DNA from: Pluralibacter sp.
Lineage (GTDB): Bacteria > Pseudomonadota > Gammaproteobacteria > Enterobacterales > Enterobacteriaceae
NCBI RefSeq assembly: GCF_019237635.1
Contig: NZ_JAFAGS010000175.1
Span: forward strand, 1-49,761
Length of the DNA stretch: 49,761 nt
Reading direction: 5' to 3'
Each line of letters opens with the position of its first letter. The first letter of the stretch is position 1. A program made the translations under genes and the position numbers. Positions 7,976-18,634 of this stretch are shown here, in pieces. Below the pieces are notes generated by a model. It searched no databases. It was given only the letters and a program-made list of their open reading frames with translations, and had not been told where the DNA came from.

Positions 7976-7999
7976 ACAGACCCGCCGGAGCGGGTCTGT
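7976..7999. terminator. Hairpin between convergent mqsA and bcsG
   Basis: ACAGACCCGC-CGGA-GCGGGTCTGT, a perfect 10-base-pair stem with a 4-base loop between the two convergent stops. It lacks a T run on either strand, so it is a probable but not canonical bidirectional terminator. Confidence 0.7.
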
Positions 8000-8009
8000 G
8001 GTGGCAGTA

Positions 8010-9671
8010 TTACTGCGGATAGGGCACCCATTCGCCGCCGTTCAGCCGGACATACGGTTTACCCTGGTACTGAATGACTATCGCATTGGAGTTCTCTGAT
8101 ACTGCAACCGTTTTCGGCAGGTCGCTGGTGTACTGCTGCCAGTTGACGCTGTCTTCGGTAAACATCTTGCCGTCGACCGCGCGGGCGACCAGTTCAGAAA
8201 TGGCGAGATAGCTGCTCGGTTGAGTGATTTCGATAGCCGCGCCCTGATGCGGCGTCTTCATACCGAAGAACTTAATCGCAGCAGGTACGTGGGTAATCGA
8301 CGGGCTCGGGATATCGCGCAGGCCAGACACCTGCATCTTATCGCCGTGAATCGCGCCGCCGTGTTCCGGTACGATAACGACCATCACCTTGCGTCCCGAT
8401 TTTTCCAGTCCGGTGAAGAACTGATCCAGTTCGTCGAACAGCTTTTGCGCCCGCGCTTTATAATCTGCAGTCTTGCTCTGCCCCGGAAAATGGTTGCCGT
8501 CATGCAGCGGCAACGTATTGTAGAACGTGGCGGTACGGGCGCCCTGTTCTTTATTCTCGTTGCCCAGCCAGCGGTTCAGCATCGCCAGATCGTCATACAC
8601 CGGCGACCCGTCGAAGCCGAGCAGAGTGACCGGAATACCCTTCTGTTCCATCAGCGGGCTTTGCATATCGCCGTAGTTGCGCAGCTCTTTGAGAAAATCG
8701 CCGAACTGCCCGTTGTGGCCGAGCATCAGTTGGGACTTAAAGCCCAGGTTCGCTAAATTGTCGAACAGGTAACAATCTTTTCCGGCTGGCGAGTAGAGGT
8801 TGGTGTGCGACGTCTGGCCGCAGCTCGCGCGCAGCAGACGGATGGCTGCCGGGCCGCTGTACGAGGTTGCCGAGTTGAAATTTTTAAAGACGATATCAAA
8901 GTGTTGGAACAGCGGATGTTGCATCAAATCTGACGTTTCAAGGTCGTCCCATGACAGCGAACAGATGTTGATCACCAGCAGCTCGAACGGCTGGGCATCT
9001 TCAGGCAACGCGCTCGGGAAGGTGGTCTTTCGTTGGTCTTCGGCGGCATAGAAACTGGAAAGCCAGGCGCTAAGGTTGGCCGAGGTCGGAGGCGCGGTCT
9101 GCGCCGTCATATCGCCAGCCACCGATTTTGCATCCGCGCTCGCAGCGTCACTGGTGGTCACGGTGTCAGTGGCCTGCCCGCCGGGAATGAGAGAGAAGTC
9201 GGGGCCGACCAGCATGATGGCGTTCAACCAGACCATCACGCCGACCACGAATACCGTCACCCGAATCCACTGCGACAGGAACAGCCACGCGACCAGCAGC
9301 ACAAAGAAAGCGCCGAGCATCTGCCAGTTGATGAAACGGGTGACAAGGTCCATCACGTAATCAAAACTGAAGCCCGCCAGCTGCGAACCCTGGCTCATAA
9401 TGCTGTCCGGGCCAGGTAGCCAGGTATCGTGCCAGAACAGCGCAAAACCAATGGGAATGGCAATCCAGTGACGCCACAGATGGATTTTGCGGTTCGGCAA
9501 CGGCAGCAGCAGGAACGCCATAAAGACCAGGTTCAGCATGGCGTGGAAATTCAGGTATCCCGCCCACAGCAGGCCGAACTTCACCAGAAAGTAGAAGTTC
9601 CATCCGGAAAGGCCGCGCCAGTATTGCCAGCCCGACAGCGGCAGGGCAGTGGTTTTAGAAGGGTTAGTCAT
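8010..9671 (-). CDS. bcsG: Cellulose phosphoethanolamine transferase BcsG
   Basis: 553 residues (about 559 in E. coli). An N-terminal membrane domain of four to five helices occupies roughly residues 25-165, followed by a low-complexity linker rich in A/T/S and a periplasmic alkaline-phosphatase-fold domain. The nucleophile region SATSYSGPA puts the catalytic serine at about 270-272. [15 protein letters not shown] holds metal ligands. It transfers phosphoethanolamine from membrane lipid to nascent cellulose. It overlaps bcsF by 8 bases and is third in the leftward bcsEFG operon. Confidence 0.96.
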   Translation of the reverse strand: MTNPSKTTALPLSGWQYWRGLSGWNFYFLVKFGLLWAGYLNFHAMLNLVFMAFLLLPLPNRKIHLWRHWIAIPIGFALFWHDTWLPGPDSIMSQGSQLAGFSFDYVMDLVTRFINWQMLGAFFVLLVAWLFLSQWIRVTVFVVGVMVWLNAIMLVGPDFSLIPGGQATDTVTTSDAASADAKSVAGDMTAQTAPPTSANLSAWLSSFYAAEDQRKTTFPSALPEDAQPFELLVINICSLSWDDLETSDLMQHPLFQHFDIVFKNFNSATSYSGPAAIRLLRASCGQTSHTNLYSPAGKDCYLFDNLANLGFKSQLMLGHNGQFGDFLKELRNYGDMQSPLMEQKGIPVTLLGFDGSPVYDDLAMLNRWLGNENKEQGARTATFYNTLPLHDGNHFPGQSKTADYKARAQKLFDELDQFFTGLEKSGRKVMVVIVPEHGGAIHGDKMQVSGLRDIPSPSITHVPAAIKFFGMKTPHQGAAIEITQPSSYLAISELVARAVDGKMFTEDSVNWQQYTSDLPKTVAVSENSNAIVIQYQGKPYVRLNGGEWVPYPQ

Positions 9672-9861
9672 CTTTTTGCTTTGCCTTGACGATAGCTGGC
9701 CGACGCAGGGTACCCACCGGCCTGGTATAACGGGGCTTGAAAAACATCAGTCTGATCGTGGTCTTAATACGGCGCCTGTAGTGGCGCGCCATAAAGCCCA
9801 ATGGAAAAAAGATCAGGGCGCACAGCACAACCAACTGAATAATATCGCTTATCGACATCAT
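9664..9861 (-). CDS. bcsF: Small cellulose-synthesis membrane protein BcsF
   Basis: 65 residues: one transmembrane helix at the N-terminus ([19 protein letters not shown]) followed by a basic cytoplasmic tail rich in R and K. In E. coli BcsF recruits BcsE to the membrane and supports BcsG. Two adjacent ATG codons begin it (9861 and 9858). The first overlaps the bcsE stop as ATGA, which argues for coupling. The 8-base overlap with bcsG continues the chain. Confidence 0.93.
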   Translation of the reverse strand: MMSISDIIQLVVLCALIFFPLGFMARHYRRRIKTTIRLMFFKPRYTRPVGTLRRPAIVKAKQKDD

Positions 9862-11417
9862 GCTTTCGCCCCTCCTTTCGTATCAACAAGACGATGCGGC
9901 TCGGGGACCCGGCGCCAGCTTCGACCGTCATGGGTCGCGTTCATGACCTCGCTTCTGCCGAGGGTGAACGGCAGCGGCGCGGTCCAACGGTCAGGCGTGA
10001 CGGCCTGCATTTCGACGATTTCCGCCGTAATCTGTTTATCTTCGAACCAAACCATTCGATTGGAGAATATATCGCCGGTCGGCAACGGGAAAATATGGTT
10101 GAGCGCGGTATCAAGGTCATTGACGCGACAGAAGGTCAAAAACAGCACCAGCCGGTTGTTGCCGATCGTCATAATATCGCCGGAGCGATTGGGGCGACAC
10201 AGCGTCAGCGCCTGCTCAACCCGCAGCCCGGGTACCGGACGCAGCGCGACCATCACCCCTTTGTTGTCAGCGGGCAACAGAGGATTGCTCATAATATCGT
10301 GCACGGCGGCGCAGAACACATCCCATTTCTGGTAGCCGCGAAGCTTGAGCGGCTGGGTCAGCGCCAGAAGGGTGTTGACCTCATCGGGTACGTGGCGGTG
10401 GAACTGCTGCTTTTGCACGCTTTCCACCAGCGTCAGGCAGCGGGAGAGCGGGGCGTTCCAGGGCACCACCAGGTTTGCGCCGCAGCCGAGCAGCAGGCGC
10501 TCGTCAGTCGCGCGCAGGCTGGCCGCCATTTCGCGTACCACAATCTTCAGCGCAGTACCACGCTGACGGCGCAGGGTGTGAATATAGCGAGCCAACTGTT
10601 CAATCTGGCTGGTTTGCTCCACGGCGAAAATCACCGTCGCGGCTTGTGCGGTGCGCGAAGCCTTAAAGACCGCGTCGTTGCTGTCGTACAACGACCAATA
10701 TTCAGAGAGCGCAGGCGCGCCCTCCAGCACGTTTTTATTGCTCAGCACGACTTTTTCATCGCTGCGCGGCTGAATATCGGTTTCTTCTTTTTCAGCCAAC
10801 TGCCAGACGCCGTCGGTATAGTTAACCTGCAGCTGTTGACGGGCGCTAAGGCCTTTTTCATTGCCCCAGAAGGCGATATCAAAAAGATGATTATCACCCA
10901 GGTAGCGCAAACTCGCTAAACCTGAGAGCGAGCGGTGTTCGCCGAGTAACAGCGACAGTTGGGCATCTGTATTGTTTCCCGGGGTGAGGATAAGAAGCGA
11001 ACAGTGATAGTAATTTGTCCAGTGGCTGGCGTTATTCAGCCATCTGCGCAAACGATCCCCTGGAATATTTTTCCAGGCGTTGTCGGCACACATCAGGATA
11101 AATAAATAATTACTCGGATCAATAGAACAGAGCAAATCGCGATACAGCGAGTATAGACCATCTTCGCTTTTTGGCATGCTGAAGAGGCGTATTTTTTCAG
11201 GGCCGCGGGATTCGTGTAGTTTTATGATTTTGTTTGGTTTTTCTCCCATGACGATCGCCGCGACTTTAGCATCGGCGGGCTGTGCGGCGATCGTCTGGTT
11301 TAATAGACTCTCCGCATCTTCCCGCCGTTCAACGTTCATCCACCATACGCCGCCCGTGGGCATATGGCTCACCTCGTCCCATAAGGACTGGATTCCAATT
11401 GAGAATACAGGGTTCAC
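9858..11417 (-). CDS. bcsE: c-di-GMP-binding cellulose synthesis factor BcsE
   Basis: 519 residues (523 in E. coli). The N-terminal and central parts resemble degenerate NTPase and receiver domains. The C-terminal degenerate GGDEF domain keeps the c-di-GMP-binding motif RSGD at residues 411-414 ([10 protein letters not shown]). It is cytoplasmic, binds the BcsR/Q complex and BcsF, and raises cellulose output. The best start is GTG at 11415-11417 beside GAGGG, giving the family-like N-terminus [14 protein letters not shown]; no in-frame ATG exists upstream. It is divergent from bcsR. Confidence 0.93.
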   Translation of the reverse strand: MNPVFSIGIQSLWDEVSHMPTGGVWWMNVERREDAESLLNQTIAAQPADAKVAAIVMGEKPNKIIKLHESRGPEKIRLFSMPKSEDGLYSLYRDLLCSIDPSNYLFILMCADNAWKNIPGDRLRRWLNNASHWTNYYHCSLLILTPGNNTDAQLSLLLGEHRSLSGLASLRYLGDNHLFDIAFWGNEKGLSARQQLQVNYTDGVWQLAEKEETDIQPRSDEKVVLSNKNVLEGAPALSEYWSLYDSNDAVFKASRTAQAATVIFAVEQTSQIEQLARYIHTLRRQRGTALKIVVREMAASLRATDERLLLGCGANLVVPWNAPLSRCLTLVESVQKQQFHRHVPDEVNTLLALTQPLKLRGYQKWDVFCAAVHDIMSNPLLPADNKGVMVALRPVPGLRVEQALTLCRPNRSGDIMTIGNNRLVLFLTFCRVNDLDTALNHIFPLPTGDIFSNRMVWFEDKQITAEIVEMQAVTPDRWTAPLPFTLGRSEVMNATHDGRSWRRVPEPHRLVDTKGGAKA

Positions 11418-11632
11418 TGTGTCCCTCGTGCGCTAATTTGACTATCGGTCAGTTTACTAGCAAAAGTGTCAAATTAAACCTAACATTGAAATTAAAGATT
11501 AACAGATTTAGCATGTAAACTAATCTATGTGTTGAAGACAGTGTAGCGGAAAAGCAGGGTTATACTTTTTTTGTCCGCGAAACACGTCTCCATGATGCGT
11601 TTTCTAAATATATCCGATGAAGGGTAATTAAA
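11418..11632. promoter_or_regulatory. Divergent promoter region for bcsEFG and bcsRQABZC
   Basis: This 215-base AT-rich gap must hold both promoters. Rightward, TATACT at 11561-11566 is a good -10 without a clear -35, compatible with sigmaS or activator dependence. Leftward, TTGACA on the minus strand (about 11468-11473) is a candidate -35 with no good -10 at 17 bases. The bcsR SD is GAAGGG at about 11619-11624. Confidence 0.55.
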
Positions 11633-11830
11633 ATGTCTGAGAATGAACCCCGGACATCGTCAGATTCCGCGCTGGGCTATACCTTCCAGAATGATTTTTT
11701 GGCGTTAAGCCGGGCATTTTCGTTGCCTGAAATAGATTACACCGATATTTCCCAACGTGAGCAGTTGGCCGCAGCGTTAAAACGCTGGCCCTTACTGGCT
11801 GAATTCGCAGAACAACAGCAGGGAGCTTGA
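11633..11830 (+). CDS. bcsR: Cellulose biosynthesis regulator BcsR
   Basis: 65 residues (62 in E. coli). It is a short protein with the recognisable motif FQNDFLALSRAFSLPEIDY and C-terminal helix AALKRWPLLAEFAEQQ. BcsR forms a stable cytoplasmic complex with the BcsQ ATPase that joins the BcsA-BcsB synthase. The ATG follows GAAGGGTAATTAAA. Its stop TGA (11828-11830) abuts the bcsQ ATG directly, so the two are almost certainly co-translated. Confidence 0.93.
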   Translation: MSENEPRTSSDSALGYTFQNDFLALSRAFSLPEIDYTDISQREQLAAALKRWPLLAEFAEQQQGA

Positions 11831-12589
11831 ATGACCATTCTTGGACTACAGGGACTGCGTGGGGGAGTGGGTGCGACATCGGTAGCCGCAGCGCTCGGCT
11901 GGGCGTTACAAACGCTCGGCGAGTCGGTCATCATCGTTGACGCGTGCCCGGATAATTTGCTGCGTCTCTATTTTAATAATGCCTTACGCCATCGCGGCGG
12001 CTGGGCGCGCGCGCTTATCGATGGCGGCGACTGGCGCAGCGCCGGGATGCGCTATACCTCACAGATTGATTTTTTGCCCTTTGGTCAACTGACGCCCGCC
12101 GAGCGTTTGCATTTACATTCTGATGCGATGGCGCCAGTACTGCATAAACTCACCGGGATAGTGACGACCCTGCAGCATCTGAACCACTATCAATGGATCC
12201 TGCTCGATATTCCGCACGGGTTTTCGCCGTGGACGCAATCGCTGATTGAGGCCTGCCATCACGTGCTGACGGTGGTCAAGCCTGACGCGAACTGCCATAT
12301 CCGCCTGCATCAGCAGGTGATGCCTGCGAACGGACACGTGCTGATAAACGACCTGCGCATCGGCAGCCAGGTGCAGGACGACCTGTGTCGCGTCTGGCTG
12401 GAAAGCCAGCCGCAGATTCTGCCGGTGGTGATTCATCGGGATGAGGCGATGGCGGAGTGCCTGGCGGCGAAGCAGCCGGTCGGCGAGTACCGCAGTGATG
12501 CGTTGTCCGCAGAGGAAATGGTCACTCTGGCGAACTGGTGCCTGCTGAATTACGCGCAGGCGCGTTCGTCCGAAGGGATGGCATCATGA
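11831..12589 (+). CDS. bcsQ: MinD/ParA-like ATPase BcsQ
   Basis: 252 residues and uninterrupted, unlike the K-12 allele, which has an early stop codon. The N-terminus GLRGGVGATSVAAAL is the deviant Walker A position of the ParA/MinD family, but the lysine that normally follows VG is replaced by Ala (E. coli BcsQ also lacks it, as I recall). VVDACPDN is the second ATP-binding motif. The C-terminus IHRDEAMAECLAAKQPVGEY is conserved. BcsQ with BcsR supports BcsA stability and pole-localised secretion. The stop overlaps the bcsA ATG (ATGA). Confidence 0.95.
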   Translation: MTILGLQGLRGGVGATSVAAALGWALQTLGESVIIVDACPDNLLRLYFNNALRHRGGWARALIDGGDWRSAGMRYTSQIDFLPFGQLTPAERLHLHSDAMAPVLHKLTGIVTTLQHLNHYQWILLDIPHGFSPWTQSLIEACHHVLTVVKPDANCHIRLHQQVMPANGHVLINDLRIGSQVQDDLCRVWLESQPQILPVVIHRDEAMAECLAAKQPVGEYRSDALSAEEMVTLANWCLLNYAQARSSEGMAS

Positions 12590-15204
12590 TTCGCCTTAGC
12601 GCCCTGCTGCTGGCCCCGGAGGCCGGAGCCAGCCTGCGTTGGCGCTATCAGGATTATCGCCGTCACCGCGCGACCCGTCTCGGTGCGGCGCTGGGCTGCC
12701 TGTGGGCGGCGCTGGCGTGGATCTTCCTTCCTCTTGAGAACCCGCGCTGGCAGCGTATTCGCGACCACCATGCGACGTATTATCCGCATATCAATCCCCA
12801 CCGTCCGCGTCCCTTCGACCCGATTCGCTATCTGCTGCAGAGTGTGTGGCTGGTGGCGACCCGTCCGCCGGTGGAGAAGCAAAAAACAAACTGGCGCGCC
12901 CTGGTGGCGTTGGACGGCCTGCGTGGCCGGTACCATCAGTGGATGGAAACGCTGCCGGACAGGTTCACGCATAAAACCGGCCATCTCGACCACAAAAAAG
13001 AGCTGGCGCATCTGAGCCCGAAGCTGCGCAAACTTGTTCTCGGCGTCGTGGTGTTCTTTTCGCTGATTCTGGCGCTGGTCTGCATTACTCAACCGTTTAA
13101 CCCGCTGTCGCAGTTCGTTTTCCTGCTGCTGCTCTGGGGGGTTGCGCTGATGGTGCGCCGTATCCCGGGACGTTTCCCGTCGTTGATGCTTATCGTGCTC
13201 TCGCTGACGGTCTCGTGCCGATATATCTGGTGGCGTTATACCTCAACCCTTGACTGGAACGATCCGCTGAGCCTTACTTTTGGCCTGATTCTGCTGTTTG
13301 CCGAAACCTACGCCTGGATTGTGCTGGTGCTCGGTTATTTCCAGATTATCTGGCCGCTGAACCGTCAGCCGGTGCCGCTGCCGGAGAAAATGTCCGACTG
13401 GCCGACCGTCGATATCTTCGTCCCAACCTATAACGAAGATTTGAGCGTGGTGAAAAACACCATTTACGCCTCGCTGGGCATCGACTGGCCGAAGGACAAA
13501 CTCACCATCTGGATCCTCGATGACGGCGGCCGTGAAGAGTTCCGGCAGTTTGCTAAAGACGTCGGGGTGGAATATATCGCCCGCACCTCTCACGAGCATG
13601 CGAAGGCGGGCAACATCAACAACGCGCTGAAGATGGCGAAGGGCGAGTTTGTCGCCATCTTTGACTGCGACCACGTGCCGACGCGCTCTTTCCTGCAAAT
13701 GACCATGGGCTGGTTCCTTAAGGACGAGAAGCTGGCGGTGATGCAGACGCCGCACCACTTCTTCTCGCCGGACCCGTTTGAGCGCAACCTGGGGCGTTTT
13801 CGTAAAACGCCGAACGAAGGCACGCTGTTCTACGGTCTGGTCCAGGACGGGAACGACATGTGGGATGCGACCTTCTTCTGCGGTTCCTGCGCGGTTATCC
13901 GCCGCGCGCCGTTGGACCAGATTGGCGGGATCGCCGTGGAGACGGTCACTGAAGACGCCCATACGTCATTACGCCTGCATCGTCTGGGCTACACCTCAGC
14001 CTATATGCGCATCCCGCAGGCGGCAGGGCTGGCGACAGAAAGCCTGTCGGCGCACATCGGGCAGCGCATCCGCTGGGCGCGCGGGATGGTGCAAATTTTT
14101 CGTACCGATAACCCACTGTTTGGTAAAGGGTTAAAATTCCCGCAACGGCTCTGCTACGCGAATGCCATGCTGCATTTCTTATCCGGGATTCCGCGACTGA
14201 TCTTCCTGACCGCGCCGCTGGCGTTCCTGCTGCTGCACGCGTACATCATCTACGCGCCGGCGCTGATGATTGCGTTGTTCGTACTGCCGCACATGATCCA
14301 CGCAAGCCTCACCAACTCGAGGATTCAGGGGAAATACCGTCACTCCTTCTGGAGTGAAATCTACGAAACCGTGCTGGCCTGGTATATCGCGCCGCCGACC
14401 ATGGTGGCGCTGATCAACCCAAAAATCGGCAAGTTTAACGTTACGGCGAAGGGCGGGTTGGTCAAAGAAGAGTATGTGGATTGGGTTATCTCTAAGCCCT
14501 ATCTCTACCTGGTGCTGCTGAATCTGCTGGGAGTGGCGGTTGGTATCTGGCGTCACTTCTACGGCCCGGAGAATGAGGTTCTTACGGTGTGGGTCAGCCT
14601 GCTGTGGGTCTTCTATAACCTGATTATTCTCGGCGGGGCCGTGGCGGTGTCGGTAGAGAGCAAGCAGGTGCGCCGCTCCCACCGTGTTGAAATATCGATG
14701 CCAGCGGCGATCGCGCGTGAGGACGGCCATCTGTTCTCCTGTACGCTGCATGACTTCTCCGATGGCGGCGTGGGCGTCAAAATTAACGGTCAGGCGCAGG
14801 TGCTTGAGGGGCAAAAAGTACAGCTGTTGCTCAAACGCGGGCAGCAGGAGTATGCGTTCCCGACGCAGGTCGTGCGGGTGTCTGGCAGTGAGATAGGTCT
14901 GCAACTGCTGCCGCTCTCCCCCCGCCAGCATATCGATTTTGTACAGTGTACGTTCGCCCGCGCCGATACCTGGGCGCTGTGGCAGGACAGCTTCCCGGAA
15001 GACAAACCGCTGGAAAGCTTGCTGGACATTCTGAAACTGGGGTTCCGGGGATATCGTCACCTTGCCGAGTTTGCTCCTCCTTCAGTGAAATACATTTTCC
15101 GGTCGCTTATCGCGCTGATTAGCTGGGTGGTGTCGTTTATTCCCCGCCGCCCGGAACGGACGGTGAAAGAGATGCTTTCGGAACCGGCTATCGCTCAACA
15201 ATGA
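12586..15204 (+). CDS. bcsA: Cellulose synthase catalytic subunit BcsA
   Basis: 872 residues from the ATG at 12586, equal to E. coli BcsA; a longer frame upstream would run into bcsQ and is not used. It is an inner-membrane GT2 enzyme that polymerises UDP-glucose and threads the chain through its own pore. Visible motifs: Asp312 in LDDGG, Asp360 and Asp362 in DCDH, Thr455-Glu-Asp457 (TED, general base), Gln493-Arg-x-Arg-Trp497. The C-terminal PilZ domain starts with RRSHR (696-700) and DFSDGGVG, the c-di-GMP-binding signature that opens the active site. It is translationally coupled to bcsQ. Confidence 0.98.
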   Translation: MIRLSALLLAPEAGASLRWRYQDYRRHRATRLGAALGCLWAALAWIFLPLENPRWQRIRDHHATYYPHINPHRPRPFDPIRYLLQSVWLVATRPPVEKQKTNWRALVALDGLRGRYHQWMETLPDRFTHKTGHLDHKKELAHLSPKLRKLVLGVVVFFSLILALVCITQPFNPLSQFVFLLLLWGVALMVRRIPGRFPSLMLIVLSLTVSCRYIWWRYTSTLDWNDPLSLTFGLILLFAETYAWIVLVLGYFQIIWPLNRQPVPLPEKMSDWPTVDIFVPTYNEDLSVVKNTIYASLGIDWPKDKLTIWILDDGGREEFRQFAKDVGVEYIARTSHEHAKAGNINNALKMAKGEFVAIFDCDHVPTRSFLQMTMGWFLKDEKLAVMQTPHHFFSPDPFERNLGRFRKTPNEGTLFYGLVQDGNDMWDATFFCGSCAVIRRAPLDQIGGIAVETVTEDAHTSLRLHRLGYTSAYMRIPQAAGLATESLSAHIGQRIRWARGMVQIFRTDNPLFGKGLKFPQRLCYANAMLHFLSGIPRLIFLTAPLAFLLLHAYIIYAPALMIALFVLPHMIHASLTNSRIQGKYRHSFWSEIYETVLAWYIAPPTMVALINPKIGKFNVTAKGGLVKEEYVDWVISKPYLYLVLLNLLGVAVGIWRHFYGPENEVLTVWVSLLWVFYNLIILGGAVAVSVESKQVRRSHRVEISMPAAIAREDGHLFSCTLHDFSDGGVGVKINGQAQVLEGQKVQLLLKRGQQEYAFPTQVVRVSGSEIGLQLLPLSPRQHIDFVQCTFARADTWALWQDSFPEDKPLESLLDILKLGFRGYRHLAEFAPPSVKYIFRSLIALISWVVSFIPRRPERTVKEMLSEPAIAQQ

Positions 15205-15214
15205 TGATTACACG

Positions 15215-17521
15215 ATGAAAAGAAAACTTTCCTGGATTTGCGCAGCGGCAGTAGGAATGGGATGTTTACTCCCACTGGGCACCTATGCCGAACCCACGTC
15301 TGATTCGGCGCCAGCGATGCCCGTCGTTGCCGATACGGCAAGCGGCGATACGGCAACAAAGATGCCTGCCGTCGTGGAAAATACCCCGTCGCGTGACGTA
15401 AAACTGAGCTTCGCCCAGATTGCGCCAGCGCCGGGCAGTATGGCGCTGCGTGGGGTGAGCCCGACGGGCGTGGCGCAGTTCGGCATGCGCAGCGATGAAG
15501 TGGCGTCGAAAGCGGTGCTGAACCTGGTGTACACCCCATCACCATCGCTTATCCCGGTTCAGTCGCAGCTGAAGGTTTATCTCAACGATGAACTGATGGG
15601 CGTGCTGCCGGTCACCAAAGAGCAACTGGGGAAAAAGGTCGCGGCGCAGATGCCGATTGACCCGCTGTACATCAGCGATCTGAACAACGTGCGGCTGGAG
15701 TTTGTCGGTCACTATCGCGATGTGTGCGAAAACCCGGCCAGTAATACCCTGTGGATGGACGTCGGGCGCGACAGTTCACTCTCGATGACATTGCAGACGC
15801 TCGACGTACAAAACGATCTGTCTTACTTTCCGGTGCCGTTTTTTGATTCCCGCGACAACCGTCCGCTGACGCTGCCGATGGTGTTTGCCGGGACACCGGA
15901 TCTTGAACAGCAGAAGGCGGCGGCGATTGTGGCCTCCTGGTTCGGCTCCCGCGCGGGCTGGCGCGGCCAGTCTTTCCCGGTACTGTATAACGGGCTGCCG
16001 GACCGCAATGCTGTCGTCTTCGCGACCAACGATAAGCGCCCGGACTTCCTGCGTGATTACCCGCAGGTGAACGCGCCGACCATCACCATGATGAATCATC
16101 CGGATAAGCCGTATGTGAAGTTGCTGGTGGTCCTGGGTCGTAATGACGACGATTTGCAGCAGGCGGCGAAGGGTATCGCTCAGGGTAGCATCCTGTTCCG
16201 CGGCAGCAGCGTGACCGTCGATGAGGTTAAACCTCTGCTGGCGCGTAAACCTTACGATGCGCCGAACTGGGTGAGTACCGACAGGCCGGTGACCTTCGGC
16301 GAACTGAAAACCTATGAGCAGCAACTGCAGTCCAGCGGTCTTGAGCCGTACCCGATTAACTTGACTATCAACCTGCCGCCGGATCTGTATTTGTTGCGCA
16401 GCAACGGCATTGATATGAATCTGAAGTACCGTTACACCATGCCGTCGGTGAAGGACAGCTCGCGCATGGATATCAACCTCAACAACCAGTTCCTGCAGTC
16501 GTACAACCTCAGCAGCACCCAGGAGATCAGCAGCCTGCTGCTGCGTCTGCCGGTGGTTCAGGGGCTGCTGGACGGGAAAACCGATGTTACGATTCCGGCG
16601 CTGCGTCTGGGGGCGGCAAACCAGCTGCGCTTTGACTTCCTATACACGAACCCAATGCCGGGCGGCACCATCGAAAACTGTATCACCTTCCAGCCGATAC
16701 AGAACCACGTGGTGATTGGCGACGATTCGACGATCGACTTCTCTAACTATTACCACTTCCTGGCGATGCCGGATCTGCGCGCATTTGCCAACGCGGGCTT
16801 CCCGTTCAGCCGGATGGCCGATCTCTCGGACTCCGCCATCGTGATGCCGGACGCCCCGACCAAAGACCAGATGGGAACGCTGCTGGAGACGGTTGGCACC
16901 ATCAGCGGCCAGACCGGCTTCCCGGCGGTGAATATGACTCTGGTTAACGACATCGGTCAGGTGGCGAATAAGGATGTCGATATCATGATGATCGGCACCA
17001 TCCCGCCTGCGCTGAAGGACGACAAAAAGATAGATATGCTGGTCGATGCTGCGAAAAGCTGGGTGAAAACCCCGGCGCGCCACAACGATCTGCCGACGGT
17101 GAACGTCGATGAGAACGATCGTGAGCCCGCCACCAAAGCCAGCGTTTCGTCGTCCGGTCCAATGGCGGCGGTGATTGGCTTTCAGTCGCCGTATAACGAT
17201 CAGCGCAGCGTTATTGCGCTGATGGCTGACAGCCAGCGGGGCTCTGAGCTGCTGAATGATGCGCTCAACGACAGCGGCAAGCGCGCGGCAATGTTCGGTT
17301 CCGTATCGGTTATTCGTGAGTCTGGCGTAAACAGCCTGCGTGTCGGCGATGTGTATTACGTGGGCCATTTGCCCTGGTTCGAACGCGTCTGGTTTACGCT
17401 TTCCAATCACCCGATCCTGCTTGCGGTTCTGGCGGCAATCAGCGTGGTCCTGCTGGCGTGGGTTCTGTGGCGTCTGCTGCGCATCATCAGCCGCCGTCGT
17501 CTGGATCCTGATGACGAGTAA
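15215..17521 (+). CDS. bcsB: Cellulose synthase periplasmic subunit BcsB
   Basis: 768 residues (779 in E. coli). A signal peptide covers residues 1-25 (KRKLSWICAAAVGMGCLLPL, cleaved after YA). The periplasmic body contains alternating carbohydrate-binding and flavodoxin-like domains. A C-terminal membrane anchor (ILLAVLAAISVVLLAWVLW) packs against BcsA and is needed for its activity. BcsB guides the glucan through the periplasm. The ATG lies ten bases after the bcsA stop, and the stop lies three bases before bcsZ. Confidence 0.96.
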   Translation: MKRKLSWICAAAVGMGCLLPLGTYAEPTSDSAPAMPVVADTASGDTATKMPAVVENTPSRDVKLSFAQIAPAPGSMALRGVSPTGVAQFGMRSDEVASKAVLNLVYTPSPSLIPVQSQLKVYLNDELMGVLPVTKEQLGKKVAAQMPIDPLYISDLNNVRLEFVGHYRDVCENPASNTLWMDVGRDSSLSMTLQTLDVQNDLSYFPVPFFDSRDNRPLTLPMVFAGTPDLEQQKAAAIVASWFGSRAGWRGQSFPVLYNGLPDRNAVVFATNDKRPDFLRDYPQVNAPTITMMNHPDKPYVKLLVVLGRNDDDLQQAAKGIAQGSILFRGSSVTVDEVKPLLARKPYDAPNWVSTDRPVTFGELKTYEQQLQSSGLEPYPINLTINLPPDLYLLRSNGIDMNLKYRYTMPSVKDSSRMDINLNNQFLQSYNLSSTQEISSLLLRLPVVQGLLDGKTDVTIPALRLGAANQLRFDFLYTNPMPGGTIENCITFQPIQNHVVIGDDSTIDFSNYYHFLAMPDLRAFANAGFPFSRMADLSDSAIVMPDAPTKDQMGTLLETVGTISGQTGFPAVNMTLVNDIGQVANKDVDIMMIGTIPPALKDDKKIDMLVDAAKSWVKTPARHNDLPTVNVDENDREPATKASVSSSGPMAAVIGFQSPYNDQRSVIALMADSQRGSELLNDALNDSGKRAAMFGSVSVIRESGVNSLRVGDVYYVGHLPWFERVWFTLSNHPILLAVLAAISVVLLAWVLWRLLRIISRRRLDPDDE

Positions 17522-17524
17522 ACC

Positions 17525-18634
17525 ATGATGAACGTTGTACGCCATGCTGGTCTGGCGCTACTGATGCTGGTCACGTTGCAGGTAAATGCCGCCTGCGACT
17601 GGCCCGCATGGGAACGGTTTAAAACCACCTACATCAGCGACGGCGGCCGGGTTATCGACCCGAGCGACGCCCGGAAAATCACCACCTCCGAAGGGCAGAG
17701 CTATGCGCTGTTCTTCGCCCTGGTGGCGAATGACCGCGCCGCGTTCGCCACCCTGTTTGACTGGACGCAAAATAACCTCGCCGAAGGCGATTTGCGCGCG
17801 CATATCCCCGCATGGCTATGGGGGAAAAAAGAGGCCGACCGCTGGATGGTTATCGACAGCAACTCCGCGTCCGATGCGGATTTGTGGATTGCCTGGTCGC
17901 TGATGGAGGCCGGACGGCTCTGGAAGATGCCGCAGTACAGCGATACGGGTAAAGCGCTGCTGGCGCGCATCGCTGAAGAAGAGGTTGCCACGATCCCCGG
18001 GCTTGGCGCGATGTTGCTGCCGGGAAAAGTGGGCTTTGCCGATGATGAAGGCTGGCGTTTGAACCCCAGCTATTTACCGCCGCAGCTCGCCCGCTACTTC
18101 GCCCGTACCGGCGCGCCGTGGCAGGCGATACAGAAAACCAATTTACGCCTGTTGCTGGACACCGCGCCAAAAGGGTTCTCACCGAACTGGGTTCGCTATG
18201 ACAAAAAGGGCGGCTGGCAACTGAAGCAGGATAAAGGGCTGGTGGGCAGCTACGACGCTATCCGCGTCTACCTGTGGGTTGGCATGCTGCATAACGACGA
18301 CCCGCAAAAGGCCCGTCTGCTGGCAAAATTCAACGCGATGGCCACGCAGACGGCACGCGCGGGGCTGCCGCCGGAAAAAGTGGATATCGCGACCGGAAAA
18401 GTGACCGGCGATGGGCCTGTGGGATTTTCCGCCTCGCTGCTGCCTTTTTTGCAGGATCGCGATGCACAGGCTGCTCAGCGACAGCGGGTTGTGGATAACT
18501 TCCCCGGCGCGGACGCCTATTACACCTATGTTCTGACCCTTTTCGGGCAAGGATGGGATCAGCACCGTTTTCGTTTCACCGTTCACGGTGAATTACTACC
18601 TGACTGGGGCCAGGAATGCGCAAGTTCACAGTAA
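17525..18634 (+). CDS. bcsZ: Periplasmic endo-1,4-beta-glucanase BcsZ
   Basis: 369 residues, glycoside hydrolase family 8. The signal peptide is about residues 1-22 (cleavage after VNA). The acid catalyst is Glu56 in ITTSEGQSY, and the aspartate-rich region [10 protein letters not shown]...YDAIRVYLW holds the base. It hydrolyses cellulose in the periplasm and tunes chain length and secretion. Two ATG codons stand side by side at 17525 and 17528; the second gives the E. coli-like MNVVR start. The 3' end overlaps bcsC by 19 bases. Confidence 0.96.
   Translation: MMNVVRHAGLALLMLVTLQVNAACDWPAWERFKTTYISDGGRVIDPSDARKITTSEGQSYALFFALVANDRAAFATLFDWTQNNLAEGDLRAHIPAWLWGKKEADRWMVIDSNSASDADLWIAWSLMEAGRLWKMPQYSDTGKALLARIAEEEVATIPGLGAMLLPGKVGFADDEGWRLNPSYLPPQLARYFARTGAPWQAIQKTNLRLLLDTAPKGFSPNWVRYDKKGGWQLKQDKGLVGSYDAIRVYLWVGMLHNDDPQKARLLAKFNAMATQTARAGLPPEKVDIATGKVTGDGPVGFSASLLPFLQDRDAQAAQRQRVVDNFPGADAYYTYVLTLFGQGWDQHRFRFTVHGELLPDWGQECASSQ

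Noticed and set aside
9894-10919. 341-codon ORF opposite bcsE
   Set aside because: Antisense shadow with no ribosome site and no recognisable domain.
12538-12585. Upstream extension of bcsA by 16 residues
   Set aside because: It overlaps bcsQ, lacks a ribosome site, and the ATG at 12586 gives exactly the family length with an ATGA overlap.
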